NCBI RefSeq assembly: GCF_036346855.1 | Contig: NZ_CP107843.1 | Coordinates: forward strand, 28,761-92,760 | DNA length: 64,000 nucleotides | Reading direction: 5' to 3' | From: Streptomyces europaeiscabiei | Lineage (GTDB): Bacteria; Actinomycetota; Actinomycetes; Streptomycetales; Streptomycetaceae | Shown here: one piece after another, positions 15,374 to 22,787 of the stretch | Layout of the letters: the number at the start of each line of letters is the position of its first letter | Position numbering within the stretch: position 1 is the first letter of the stretch | Made by a program: the position numbers and the translations under genes | Notes under the pieces: generated by a model | What the model saw: the letters and a program-made list of their open reading frames with translations, nothing else | Told to the model about the DNA's origin: nothing | Databases searched by the model: none

Positions 15374-15619
15374 GACGGGCGGGTCGCGGGCTCGTCACGC
15401 CCCGGTCTTCCTAGCCTGCTGGGCGAGCACGGGGGCGTGGCAGACCACGCACAGAGGGCAGCCGCCGAGCCCGTACTTGTGCGTGGGACGCCCGCACCTG
15501 GCGCACGGCCCGACGTAGGCGGGAGGACACGTGGGGGTAGGAGGTGCGGGCGGGGGCGTCGTCATGCCGTCATCGTACGTACGCGCGAGCGCGGACGGGC
15601 GGGTCACGGGCTCGTCACG
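15374..15619. repeat. 26-bp direct repeats flanking a small gene
   Basis: A 26-bp sequence beginning GACGGGCGGGTC and ending GGGCTCGTCACG occurs at 15374-15399 and again at 15594-15619 with one mismatch. The pair brackets the 56-aa cysteine-rich gene and includes its stop codon. A local duplication of a gene end, or the footprint of a small insertion, would produce this. Confidence 0.6.
15395..15565 (-). CDS. Small zinc-ribbon-like protein (56 aa)
   Basis: ATG at 15563-15565. After a Pro-rich N-terminus the sequence CARCGRPTHKYGLGGCPLC then VVCH gives two CxxC pairs, a treble-clef or zinc-ribbon arrangement. Such tiny proteins are frequent in Streptomyces elements. The ribosome site is weak, so the start is uncertain. 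It is flanked by 26-bp direct repeats. Confidence 0.5.
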   Translation of the reverse strand: MTTPPPAPPTPTCPPAYVGPCARCGRPTHKYGLGGCPLCVVCHAPVLAQQARKTGA

Positions 15620-15680
15620 ACGGTCTCCTCCGGCAACTCGGGCACCTACCGTGAGCAGTCATATCCGAGCTGGGGGAATC

Positions 15681-16337
15681 ATGCGCGTACGAACTGCCAG
15701 ACGAGCGGCCGCCGTTGTTCTGCTTGCCTCGCTCACGGCGGCCTGCAGCGGGGACGGGGACAGCGGAGGCCAGCAGGCGGAGGCGAGCCGGTCGGCTGCC
15801 ACGAAGCCGTCCAAGGAGAAGGCCGTCGACTGCTCCGATGAGGATCTGAGTCAGGCCGACTGGATGGAGCACTGCTCGGGCGAGTCGGCCGGCACGGGCG
15901 GGGACGGCTCCGAGGAGCAGGCGACGGGGCTGCGGTTCGGGGAGTCGTACACGTGGCCGGACGGGCTGAAGGTGACCGTGGTCGGCGCGAAGGTGTTCAC
16001 CGACTACGACACGGAGCTGCTGGAGTCGGCGAGGCCCGGGGAGCGGGACTTCCGGGTGACGCTGAAGCTGGAGAACACCGGCGCCGCGCCGGTCGCGCTG
16101 GACGAGCTGTCGCTGATCATCGAGGGGGCGACCAACGGCGGGCAGGCGGCCACCACCACCTTCGAGAAGGGGTCGGAGCCGCTCGAGGGCCGCCTCGCTC
16201 CGGGTGTATCGGCGACGAAGACCGACGACAACATGCTGGAGACGAAGTACGGCCGGAAGGTCGTGGTCATCGTGCAGCGGGCCAGCGACAACTTCGATCT
16301 AGAGTTCCCCGAGTTCACCGGCCAGATCACCGGATAG
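15681..16337 (+). CDS. Secreted lipoprotein with a DUF4352-like domain (218 aa)
   Basis: The start MRVRTARRAAAVVLLASLTAAC has an Arg-rich n-region, a hydrophobic core and a lipobox LTAAC with the modifiable Cys at about residue 22, after which come Ser/Gly/Glu-rich linkers. Residues 90-218 form a beta-rich domain (GLKVTVVGAKVF; FRVTLKLENTGAAPVALDEL; TTFEKGSEPLEGRLAPG) of the telomeric-repeat-like or DUF4352 immunoglobulin-type build. It would be exported and lipid-anchored. A lipoprotein beside a lysis cassette can be a superinfection-exclusion factor, which is inference. ATG has GGGGG upstream. Confidence 0.75.
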   Translation: MRVRTARRAAAVVLLASLTAACSGDGDSGGQQAEASRSAATKPSKEKAVDCSDEDLSQADWMEHCSGESAGTGGDGSEEQATGLRFGESYTWPDGLKVTVVGAKVFTDYDTELLESARPGERDFRVTLKLENTGAAPVALDELSLIIEGATNGGQAATTTFEKGSEPLEGRLAPGVSATKTDDNMLETKYGRKVVVIVQRASDNFDLEFPEFTGQITG

Positions 16338-16363
16338 GCCGGAGGAGCAGTTACAGGCCGCCC

Positions 16364-17041
16364 TCAGGAACGACGTCGATCCAGCAAGTTGAGCGGGAGT
16401 AGCCCGGATGGCGATGTGTCGGTGGGGCTGGGTTCCTGGGGCGGGGTGGGCGAGGGCTCCGGGCTGGCCGTGGTGGTCTGAGTGCAGTCGTACTCGGGGT
16501 TGTCCGGGTCGGAGGCGTCAGTCAGGGTGCACCGGTAGGTGTTGCCGTCCTGGTCGTGGAAGGTCTGCTGGGCCGGAGGCGCGGCGTCTTTGCCGTCCGT
16601 GCCGTCTTTGCCGGGCGCCCCGCTTGCTCCGTCCTGGCCAGCAGGCCCGGTTGGGCCGGGCGCCGTGGAGTCTGCTCCTGGCGCGCCTGCCGGGCCGACT
16701 GGTCCAGTGGCGCCTGGGCTGGGAGTGATGGTCGGGGCGTCCTTGCCCGGTTTACCTGCGGCCCCTGATGGGCCCACTGGTCCGGACGGTCCGATCAGCC
16801 CGGCTTCCCCTGGCTCCCCGCTGGGGCCGGCGACCGGGGTTCCTCCCATGTTCTCGACTTGCTGGGTGAGCAGGGCGACGTCGCGGTGTGCGCTCTCCAA
16901 CGCCCTGGACATGAGCAGGAAGCCGGTGACGACAGCCGCCAGTGCGCCGGAGGCAAGGATGATCGCTGCGGCGGCGGTTAGGTTGTCGCGGCGGCGCCGC
17001 TTACGTGTTTCCACCCGGCTGCCAGGCTTCGGGGGGGTCAC
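16364..17041 (-). CDS. Collagen-like (Gly-X-Y) membrane protein (225 aa)
   Basis: Residues 20-45 are a membrane segment (AAAAIILASGALAAVVTGFL) after a very basic start. A short coiled part (ALESAHRDVALLTQQVEN) leads into about 30 Gly-X-Y triplets with interruptions (GPSGEPGEAGLIGPSGPVGP ...; GAPGKDGTDGKD), then a small CTLTDASD domain with two Cys and a Pro/Ser/Thr-rich tail. Collagen repeats occur in phage fibres, where they trimerise. Here the protein is membrane-anchored and sits in the lysis operon next to holin genes, so an envelope-spanning role is as likely as a virion role. GTG overlaps the preceding stop (GTGA). Confidence 0.78.
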   Translation of the reverse strand: MTPPKPGSRVETRKRRRRDNLTAAAAIILASGALAAVVTGFLLMSRALESAHRDVALLTQQVENMGGTPVAGPSGEPGEAGLIGPSGPVGPSGAAGKPGKDAPTITPSPGATGPVGPAGAPGADSTAPGPTGPAGQDGASGAPGKDGTDGKDAAPPAQQTFHDQDGNTYRCTLTDASDPDNPEYDCTQTTTASPEPSPTPPQEPSPTDTSPSGLLPLNLLDRRRS

Positions 17042-17382
17042 GTCTTGCCTCCTGCCATGAAGAGGATCACGGGGACGAGGATTCCGAGCAGGGAGATGAC
17101 TGCTCCGACCAGCCAGCGCCGGGTCTGGGTGATCCGGTCTGCATCCTGGACGCGCTGGTCCTGTACAGCACGCATGTCGTCGTTGTGCTTGGTAGACAGT
17201 TGCTGCACCGTCTTCTCCAGGTCGGACAGATCCTTCAGCAGGGCCGCCTTTTCGACGGCATACACGTCGATCGACACCAGCCTGTCCAGGCGGCTGTTGA
17301 TCTGCGCGTAGTCGTCGCGGACATCGCCGCGAAGGGCCTGGATGAGTCGCCCCAGCTCTCCCAGAGACGGCTCATCGGCCAT
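17038..17382 (-). CDS. Coiled-coil protein with C-terminal membrane anchor, holin-like (114 aa)
   Basis: The N-terminal 80 residues are a coiled coil (IQALRGDVRDDYAQINSRLD ... AALLKDLSDLEKTVQQLS). The C-terminus is a single membrane helix, RWLVGAVISLLGILVPVILF. Second membrane proteins of this form often accompany holins in actinophage lysis cassettes. The position directly after the holin and endolysin in the same operon supports a part in lysis timing. Confidence 0.65.
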   Translation of the reverse strand: MADEPSLGELGRLIQALRGDVRDDYAQINSRLDRLVSIDVYAVEKAALLKDLSDLEKTVQQLSTKHNDDMRAVQDQRVQDADRITQTRRWLVGAVISLLGILVPVILFMAGGKT

Positions 17383-17421
17383 GTCGTGCTCCGTAGTGGG
17401 GGGTTAACGGGGCCTGGGCGT

Positions 17422-17799
17422 TCAGGCCGGGACCGACTTGACGACGCTGGACTCCTCGAGCCGGGTGGTGGCGAGGGGCGGGGTGACCATGAACCGCTCG
17501 ACGACGGCGAGACCGGCGGCGATGGCGGCCATCCACAGGGCCTGGCGGTCGGCGTCCCAGTTCAGGCCGAGGCCGACGAACAGCGCCATGACGGCCTGGG
17601 CGGTCTGGAGGATGGCGGCGCCCCAGGCGCCGTTCTTCGCGACGAACGCGATGATGAGGGCGACGACGCCGGCGGCGACGGCGTTGATGCCGGTCTGGAC
17701 GCCGTCGGAGACGTCGAACTCGTAGCCGATGAGCTTGACTCCGGCGGCGATGAGGCCGAGGACGAGGGCGGGTTCCCTGCCGAGCGCGATGCCGAACAT
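17422..17799 (-). CDS. Holin-like membrane protein (125 aa)
   Basis: Three to four hydrophobic segments are visible (ALVLGLIAAGVKLIGYEF; NAVAAGVVALIIAFVA; AILQTAQAVMALFVGLGL; WMAAIAAGLAVVERFM) with short loops and a polar C-terminus. It follows the endolysin in the operon, the usual place of a holin that opens the membrane for the endolysin. ATG after AAGGACC. Confidence 0.75.
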   Translation of the reverse strand: MFGIALGREPALVLGLIAAGVKLIGYEFDVSDGVQTGINAVAAGVVALIIAFVAKNGAWGAAILQTAQAVMALFVGLGLNWDADRQALWMAAIAAGLAVVERFMVTPPLATTRLEESSVVKSVPA

Positions 17800-17841
17800 G
17801 GGCGGTCCTTCCGTGTGGAGGGGTGAAGGTGGGTGGGGTGG

Positions 17842-18768
17842 TCAGGAGACGACGGTGAAGCCGTGCTTCTTGCCGAGGCGCTCGAGGGACGTACGGCCGG
17901 GGATGCCGTCGGCGTCGGAGCCGGTGTAGGAGCCGCCGGCCTTCGAGCGCTGCCAGGCCGCGTACGCCTTGACGGTGCTGGTGCCGTAGTGGCCGTCGGA
18001 GAGCAGCTTGCCGAGCAGGCCTTCGTCGACCAGGGCCGCCTCGACGGTCTTCACGCCGCTGTAGGTGACGGGGGTGCCCTTGGCGGCCGGGTTGGAACGG
18101 GCGGCGGCGACCAGCTTGGACAGGTCCACGACCGGCTTGACCGGGGTCGGCAGGGTGACCGGGGGCTTGGGGGTGACCTTGCCGAGGCGGGTGTCGACCC
18201 GGGCCCGCATGGATTCCATGGTGAAGCCGCGCGGGTCTACCTTGCCGGGCTGCCAGTTGAGGTGGCCAATCACCGAACCGGAGTCCCAGCCGTGGTGACG
18301 GCAGAGCGCGGCCGCGACGCGCTCGATGGCGTCGAGCTGAGCGGCGGGCCACGGGTCCTGGCCGTCGCCGAGGTTCTCGCACTCGAAGCCGTAGAAGTGT
18401 CTGTTCCCGTCGACGGTGGCCTCGTCGTCGGCGGGCAGCGTCTTCTCGTCGATGACGGCGCGCAGGACGTCCGGGTCACCGAGGCCAGCGTGGTTTGTAC
18501 GACCGTAGCCGACGAGGTGGACGCGGCCGTCCTTGGTGATGACGCCATGGCACAGGGGGCCGGGGAGACTGGAGTGGCCGTCGCGGCATATCTCCACGGT
18601 GCGCTTGGACCCGGAGGTGACGGTGTGGTGGATCATCACACCGTGGACGGGGCCCCAAGGGCCCTTGTGGTTGCGGTTGTGGTCCTCCCAGTCGCCGACC
18701 TCGACGACGGTGACGCCTTCGTCGAGGAGGGCTTGGAGGAACGTGCGGGCTGCGGGCGGGGTGGCCAT
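17842..18768 (-). CDS. Endolysin: N-acetylmuramoyl-L-alanine amidase with C-terminal wall-binding domain (308 aa)
   Basis: The Amidase_2/PGRP fold is clear: VHGVMIHHTV (zinc His about 47), TNHAGLGDPD, FYGFECENLG, and GHLNWQPGKVDPRGF with the second zinc His (about 169), Lys176 and Asp178. A Pro/Lys linker (residues 195-215) leads to a C-terminal peptidoglycan-binding domain (YSGVKTVEAALVDEGLLGKL ... DGIPGRTSLERLGKKHGF). It cleaves the amide bond between MurNAc and L-Ala, releasing virions. ATG has GGAGG upstream. No signal peptide, so export needs the holin. First gene of the leftward lysis operon. Confidence 0.9.
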   Translation of the reverse strand: MATPPAARTFLQALLDEGVTVVEVGDWEDHNRNHKGPWGPVHGVMIHHTVTSGSKRTVEICRDGHSSLPGPLCHGVITKDGRVHLVGYGRTNHAGLGDPDVLRAVIDEKTLPADDEATVDGNRHFYGFECENLGDGQDPWPAAQLDAIERVAAALCRHHGWDSGSVIGHLNWQPGKVDPRGFTMESMRARVDTRLGKVTPKPPVTLPTPVKPVVDLSKLVAAARSNPAAKGTPVTYSGVKTVEAALVDEGLLGKLLSDGHYGTSTVKAYAAWQRSKAGGSYTGSDADGIPGRTSLERLGKKHGFTVVS

Positions 18769-18927
18769 GGAACCTCCATAAGAACCGGGCCGTGATACTG
18801 AAGCTCTTGGGCTTGTTTTGCCGTTGATTCACAGGCTATGGCGGTTCGTTGAGGGTGTTCCCCTGCCTCAAGTCGGCGCGAGACCGGCCGGGGGAACGCC
18901 AGGGCCGTACGCTCCTACGCTCGCGGT

Positions 18928-19185
18928 ATGCAGCAGACTGGCCCCGCCCGCACCGTCGTTCTCGCGAAGAACCTTCAGATGTTCCATGCCTGGTGCCGTG
19001 AAACCGGGCACAGCCCCCGCGACCCGCGGGTGGTGTACGCGTCCGGCGAGCACAGGCTTCGCGGCCTGAGGAACGTCGAAATAGTCCGCTACGGCAGCTG
19101 GTGGGACCGCCCAGACATCCGCCCACTCGAGGAAGCCGTCGCGTGGCTGGAAGCCCGCGCCGCGAAGGAGGCCGCCCATGCCTGA
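18928..19185 (+). CDS. Small hypothetical protein (85 aa)
   Basis: First of four overlapping rightward genes inserted between the lysis and tail modules. The sequence contains LQMFHAWCRETGHSPRDPRV and EEAVAWLEARAAKEA and is soluble and compact. The stop overlaps the next start by 8 bp. No family assigned; similar small proteins are seen near phage lysis genes. Confidence 0.65.
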   Translation: MQQTGPARTVVLAKNLQMFHAWCRETGHSPRDPRVVYASGEHRLRGLRNVEIVRYGSWWDRPDIRPLEEAVAWLEARAAKEAAHA

Positions 19186-19387
19186 CCCCTCTGCCATCGC
19201 CGCCATGCAGCAACAGGTCGCGGCGGCCTGCATGGAGACGAAGGAACTCATCGCCCCGATCCTCGACTCAGCCGAGGGTGTGAAGGCCGACATGGTCGGG
19301 CGCGGCTGGGCCGAGGCGAACGCCGAGCGGGTCGCCACGTCCTACGTGCAGTCCATGCTCAAGCGTGTGATCGAGGGGGTGTTGTGA
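19178..19387 (+). CDS. Small helical protein (69 aa)
   Basis: ATG at 19178-19180 overlaps the preceding gene, and the stop overlaps the next GTG (GTGA). The product is all-helical (AAMQQQVAAACMETKELIAP ... ATSYVQSMLKRVIEG). Overlaps on both sides support a real operon member. Function unknown. Confidence 0.62.
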   Translation: MPDPSAIAAMQQQVAAACMETKELIAPILDSAEGVKADMVGRGWAEANAERVATSYVQSMLKRVIEGVL

Positions 19388-19590
19388 GCAGGCCTGCGAA
19401 GGCGCCCCCTGCGCGTCGGATCACGGGGTGGGCTGTGCTGTCGCTGGTCCCGCTCGTGCTCGTGGCCCTCGCGGCTCTTGCCGGGCAACTCATAGAACTC
19501 GTCATCGGCTCATTGATCGCCGCGTTCCTCTGCCTCGCCACCTACGTCGGTGTCCGGCTCCTCTCCGACAGGGGGACAGACTGTGGCTGA
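19384..19590 (+). CDS. Small two-helix membrane protein (68 aa)
   Basis: GTG at 19384 within GTGA. Two hydrophobic segments (AVLSLVPLVLVALAALAG and LVIGSLIAAFLCLATYVG) after a basic N-terminus. Its location near the lysis cassette allows an extra holin or antiholin role, but the strand differs from the endolysin operon. Not assignable further. Confidence 0.62.
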   Translation: MSRPAKAPPARRITGWAVLSLVPLVLVALAALAGQLIELVIGSLIAAFLCLATYVGVRLLSDRGTDCG

Positions 19591-19819
19591 GCAGAAGGTG
19601 GGGCAGCTGCTGGACTCGCTCGGCGTCACGCTGGATTTGGACGACGGGGACATGCCGGTCGACGCCCACCTCCTCGTCAAGGTTGTCAAGGCTGACGGAA
19701 GCGTGAGCCTCGTCAAGGGCGCCAGTGAATCCCTCGACTGGATCACCGTGCTCGGTATGCTCACCGCCGCTCTCCACATCGAGAACAGCGGCTATCGCAA
19801 CGCCCTTGACGAAGAATGA
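19583..19819 (+). CDS. Small acidic protein (78 aa)
   Basis: GTG at 19583 lies after AGGGGGACA and overlaps the membrane-protein gene by 8 bp. The sequence VAEQKVGQLLDSLGVTLDLD and LVKVVKADGSVSLVKGAS is a mixed alpha/beta protein with an acidic C-terminus. Last gene of the four-gene rightward unit, which converges on the tail operon. Confidence 0.62.
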   Translation: MAEQKVGQLLDSLGVTLDLDDGDMPVDAHLLVKVVKADGSVSLVKGASESLDWITVLGMLTAALHIENSGYRNALDEE

Positions 19820-19844
19820 CCGAGCACCGCGAGTCTGCCCGTCA

Positions 19845-20123
19845 TCAGGCCGGGACGACCTTCAGGGTGAGGTCTTCGCCGTACGCCTCGCGGTACTGGT
19901 CGGGCGTCCAGGTCCGGTCCCCCGCGTAGAAGACCGGCTCAACCCGGGCGCCGCCGGGGGCGATGGTGTCGGTGAGCAGGGCCCAGGCGACGACGTGGGA
20001 CGGTGCGGGCATCTGTGCGGTGTCCGTGCCGCGCGGGGCGAATGCTTCTACTCGCCAGCCAGGCGTCGCCGGGGCCACGCTGAGGATCGTGCCGTGGCCT
20101 GATGGGCCCGTGAGAATCGACAT
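19845..20123 (-). CDS. Small protein at the end of the tail operon (92 aa)
   Basis: ATG at 20121-20123, 19 bp after the tail spike stop. It looks beta-rich (ILSVAPATPGWRVEAFAPRG; PSHVVAWALLTDTI; VEPVFYAGDRTWTPDQYREA). Last gene of the leftward virion operon. It could be a small tail or spike accessory protein; no motif decides it. Confidence 0.6.
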   Translation of the reverse strand: MSILTGPSGHGTILSVAPATPGWRVEAFAPRGTDTAQMPAPSHVVAWALLTDTIAPGGARVEPVFYAGDRTWTPDQYREAYGEDLTLKVVPA

Positions 20124-20142
20124 TCGGTGTCCTTCTGCCTCG

Positions 20143-22710
20143 TCAGGTGGCGTAGCCGTACAGCAGGATCCCCGAGCCGGTACCGAAAGCTCCGGCGGTG
20201 AAAGCCCCGGCGGTGACGGTGGGAGGGGTTGTCTGGCTCGCGTCGGTGCCGCCGAATCCGGTGGCGACGGAGGCGAGGACGTCGGCGACGGACCCCTCGG
20301 AGACGAGGTTGGGCACGGTCGTCGCCTTGATCATGACGCCGAGGTAGTGCAGGCCCGTATACGTCGTGGTGTAGGTGGACGCGGCCCCGGCGGTGGTCTG
20401 AGCGATCGCCAGCGTCTTCGCGGTGTTGGCGGCCCAGGCTGCGGTCAGCTGGTCTGCTGTCCTCGCCAGGGCGACCTTCGCCGAGTTGTGGAGCGTGAAC
20501 CAGTAGTTGGTCGGCGCTGAGGCGGCGGTGCCGCCGGACACGAACCCGAGGTTCGAGATGACCTGGCCCTTGGGCAGCCAGATCGGCACCAGGTACAGCG
20601 TGCCCGAGGTGGGAGTGTTGCTGGTGCCCGCGCGTAGCCGTGAGGTGGTCTCGTACCGGCCTGAGGGCCGCATGGCGTTCTCGACTGCCCCGAAGCCCAG
20701 GTCGAACGGGCTGGTATCGGGGCCGGTGGACTGGTCGTCCACGCCCGTGTCGCTCAGGTCGTTGCCGTAGCGGCGCACGTTCGTGCAGGTCGACGTGATG
20801 CCGATACCGGCGGCGACCTCGTTGCCGCTGCCGAACTTGCGGACCTTGTTCCCTGCGATGAGGAGTCCGTCGGAGCTGGTCGAGCAGCGGATGCCCCACG
20901 AGCCGGCCGCCGATCGCGAGGCGCCCTTGATGTAGTTGCCGGTCACCTGGACGTCGGATCCGCTGAGGACGTGGACGCCGTTGACGCCCGCGTTCTGGAT
21001 CGTGTTGCTGGCGATGAGGACGCCGGTACCGGTGTCGCACGAGATGCCCGACGCGGTCGGTGTGTACACCCGGTTCCCGGTGACGGTGCTGCCGACGATG
21101 TTCTGCTGCGAGATGCCCGTGCCGGCCGTGTCCCGGATGGTGTTGCCCGAGACGGTGTACTGCTCGACGTACTCCAGCCGGATCCCGTTCTGCGAGCCGC
21201 TGGTGACGCCGTCGATGACGTTGCCGGTGATCGTGGCGTCGAGGACCTTGCCGGTGGCCTCGCCCATGAGCAGGATCGCGTCGTCGTGGCCGGTGGTGCC
21301 GCGGATGGTGTTGCCGCTGATCGTGATGTTGCGCAGGTCCTGCGACGCGCTCGTCTGCGTGCCCGCGAGGTTCTTGGTGTCCTCGGTGTCGCCGGTGTCC
21401 ACCACGCGCATGCGCACGCCCGCGCCGCACCCGGAGATGACGTTGCCCTGGATGACGGTGTCGCGCCAGTCGTACCCGCCGACCGCGTACTGGGACAGGC
21501 CGTCGAAGGTGTTGCCGATGATGCGGATCCCGGAGTGTCGGGTGCCGATCGTGGCTGAGTGGGAGCCGATTCCGCGCGGCCACGCGACGGTTCCCGCGGT
21601 GCCCGAGGCGCCGACGTAGCAGCCGCGGACCTCGATGTCTTGGCAGACCGTGTTGTCATACGGTCCGAAGCCACCGAACACCGAGCTGGACTTGGCGAGG
21701 TCGATCTGTACGGCCTCGGAGAAGTCCCTCGATCCGGGGTCGATGTACCCGCGGAACTGGCAGTTCAGGATCCGGCCGGTCTGGACGGAGTTCAGCTCGA
21801 TGGCGTGGTAGCCGGGGAGGTCCAGGACTTCCGTGTCGCGGATGGTGATGCCGCGGGCGTGGCCGATGCTCATGCACATGGCGCTCGCGGTGAGCCCGGC
21901 GGTGGTGCCGCGCATGTTCCACACGCCGCCCTCGATGAGGATGTTGCCGTGCCCTGTGTAGCCGCCGAGGCTCTGGGCCGCGTCGCCGTTGAGGATCATC
22001 GTCCCGGCGTAGTTCCGCCGGAACTCTGTGCCGGGCAGGAGGGTCAGCCGGGTGTTGCCGTAGATCCGGAGGATTGCGCCGATCATGTAGGTGCCGGAGG
22101 GGACGATGACCCAGCCGCCGCCCGCCGCAGATGCCGCGCTCAGTGCGGCATTGATGGCCGTGGCGTCGTTCCCGGTGCCGTTGCCGAGCGCCCCGTACAC
22201 CTTGGGGTTGTAGATGCGCATGCCGGACATCTGTAGGTTCTCGGGGGTGAGCGTGCCGGACACGTCCAGGTCGCCCTGAACGTCGAGGTCGTCGACAAGG
22301 GAGCTGCCGGTGACGGTCAGCGTCTCCGCGACCAGGTCCGTCGGGGCCTGGCCGCTGTCGAGTTTTCCGCTGCCGTCGAGCTGCGCCCAGCCGCCGGGCT
22401 CTCCGCCGTCGGCGATGAAGTCGGCGAGGATGGAGCCGGTGTCGGTGGCGGTCATCGCGTAGCGGCGCCCGTACCCGAAGTCGACGTAGAGCAGGGTGAC
22501 CCCGTCGGGGCCATAGAAGGAAACCGATCCATCGGTGTTCGCGTTGACGTGCGTGATGGGGTTGGTGCCGAGGTCGGCGAGATCGATGAGTTGGGAGCCG
22601 TCGGACGGTGCATCCCAGACGGTGCCGACGGCGAATGGGCGCAGCTGGAGCTGGTACCCGACGCGTTCCATGGCGAAGTCGGCCGGGCTGCCCCCGAACA
22701 GGTGTCTCAT
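20143..22710 (-). CDS. Tail spike with right-handed beta-helix (855 aa), paralogue 1
   Basis: The N-terminal 115 residues (MRHLFGGSPADFAMERVG ... VDFGYGRRYAMTATDTGSIL) are nearly the same as in the next gene upstream and probably dock the spike to the tail. A linker (LTVTGSSLVDDLDVQGDLDV) follows. From about 165 to 640 come regular turns of the pectate-lyase type: YNPKVYGALGNGTGNDATAI, then repeated ISGNTIRGT/ITGNVIDGV/VSGNTIRDT units. These parallel beta-helix proteins bind or cleave surface polysaccharide. The last 200 residues form a separate beta-rich head-binding or receptor domain. ATG with GGAAAGGA upstream. Probable receptor-binding or depolymerase protein. Confidence 0.85.
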   Translation of the reverse strand: MRHLFGGSPADFAMERVGYQLQLRPFAVGTVWDAPSDGSQLIDLADLGTNPITHVNANTDGSVSFYGPDGVTLLYVDFGYGRRYAMTATDTGSILADFIADGGEPGGWAQLDGSGKLDSGQAPTDLVAETLTVTGSSLVDDLDVQGDLDVSGTLTPENLQMSGMRIYNPKVYGALGNGTGNDATAINAALSAASAAGGGWVIVPSGTYMIGAILRIYGNTRLTLLPGTEFRRNYAGTMILNGDAAQSLGGYTGHGNILIEGGVWNMRGTTAGLTASAMCMSIGHARGITIRDTEVLDLPGYHAIELNSVQTGRILNCQFRGYIDPGSRDFSEAVQIDLAKSSSVFGGFGPYDNTVCQDIEVRGCYVGASGTAGTVAWPRGIGSHSATIGTRHSGIRIIGNTFDGLSQYAVGGYDWRDTVIQGNVISGCGAGVRMRVVDTGDTEDTKNLAGTQTSASQDLRNITISGNTIRGTTGHDDAILLMGEATGKVLDATITGNVIDGVTSGSQNGIRLEYVEQYTVSGNTIRDTAGTGISQQNIVGSTVTGNRVYTPTASGISCDTGTGVLIASNTIQNAGVNGVHVLSGSDVQVTGNYIKGASRSAAGSWGIRCSTSSDGLLIAGNKVRKFGSGNEVAAGIGITSTCTNVRRYGNDLSDTGVDDQSTGPDTSPFDLGFGAVENAMRPSGRYETTSRLRAGTSNTPTSGTLYLVPIWLPKGQVISNLGFVSGGTAASAPTNYWFTLHNSAKVALARTADQLTAAWAANTAKTLAIAQTTAGAASTYTTTYTGLHYLGVMIKATTVPNLVSEGSVADVLASVATGFGGTDASQTTPPTVTAGAFTAGAFGTGSGILLYGYAT

Positions 22711-22787
22711 GTGGGTGGTCCTTTCCGGGGGTCAGGAGACGAGGTTCAGGCCCGGGTTCGCGGTGTCCGGGCGCGTTGTCATTCGGA

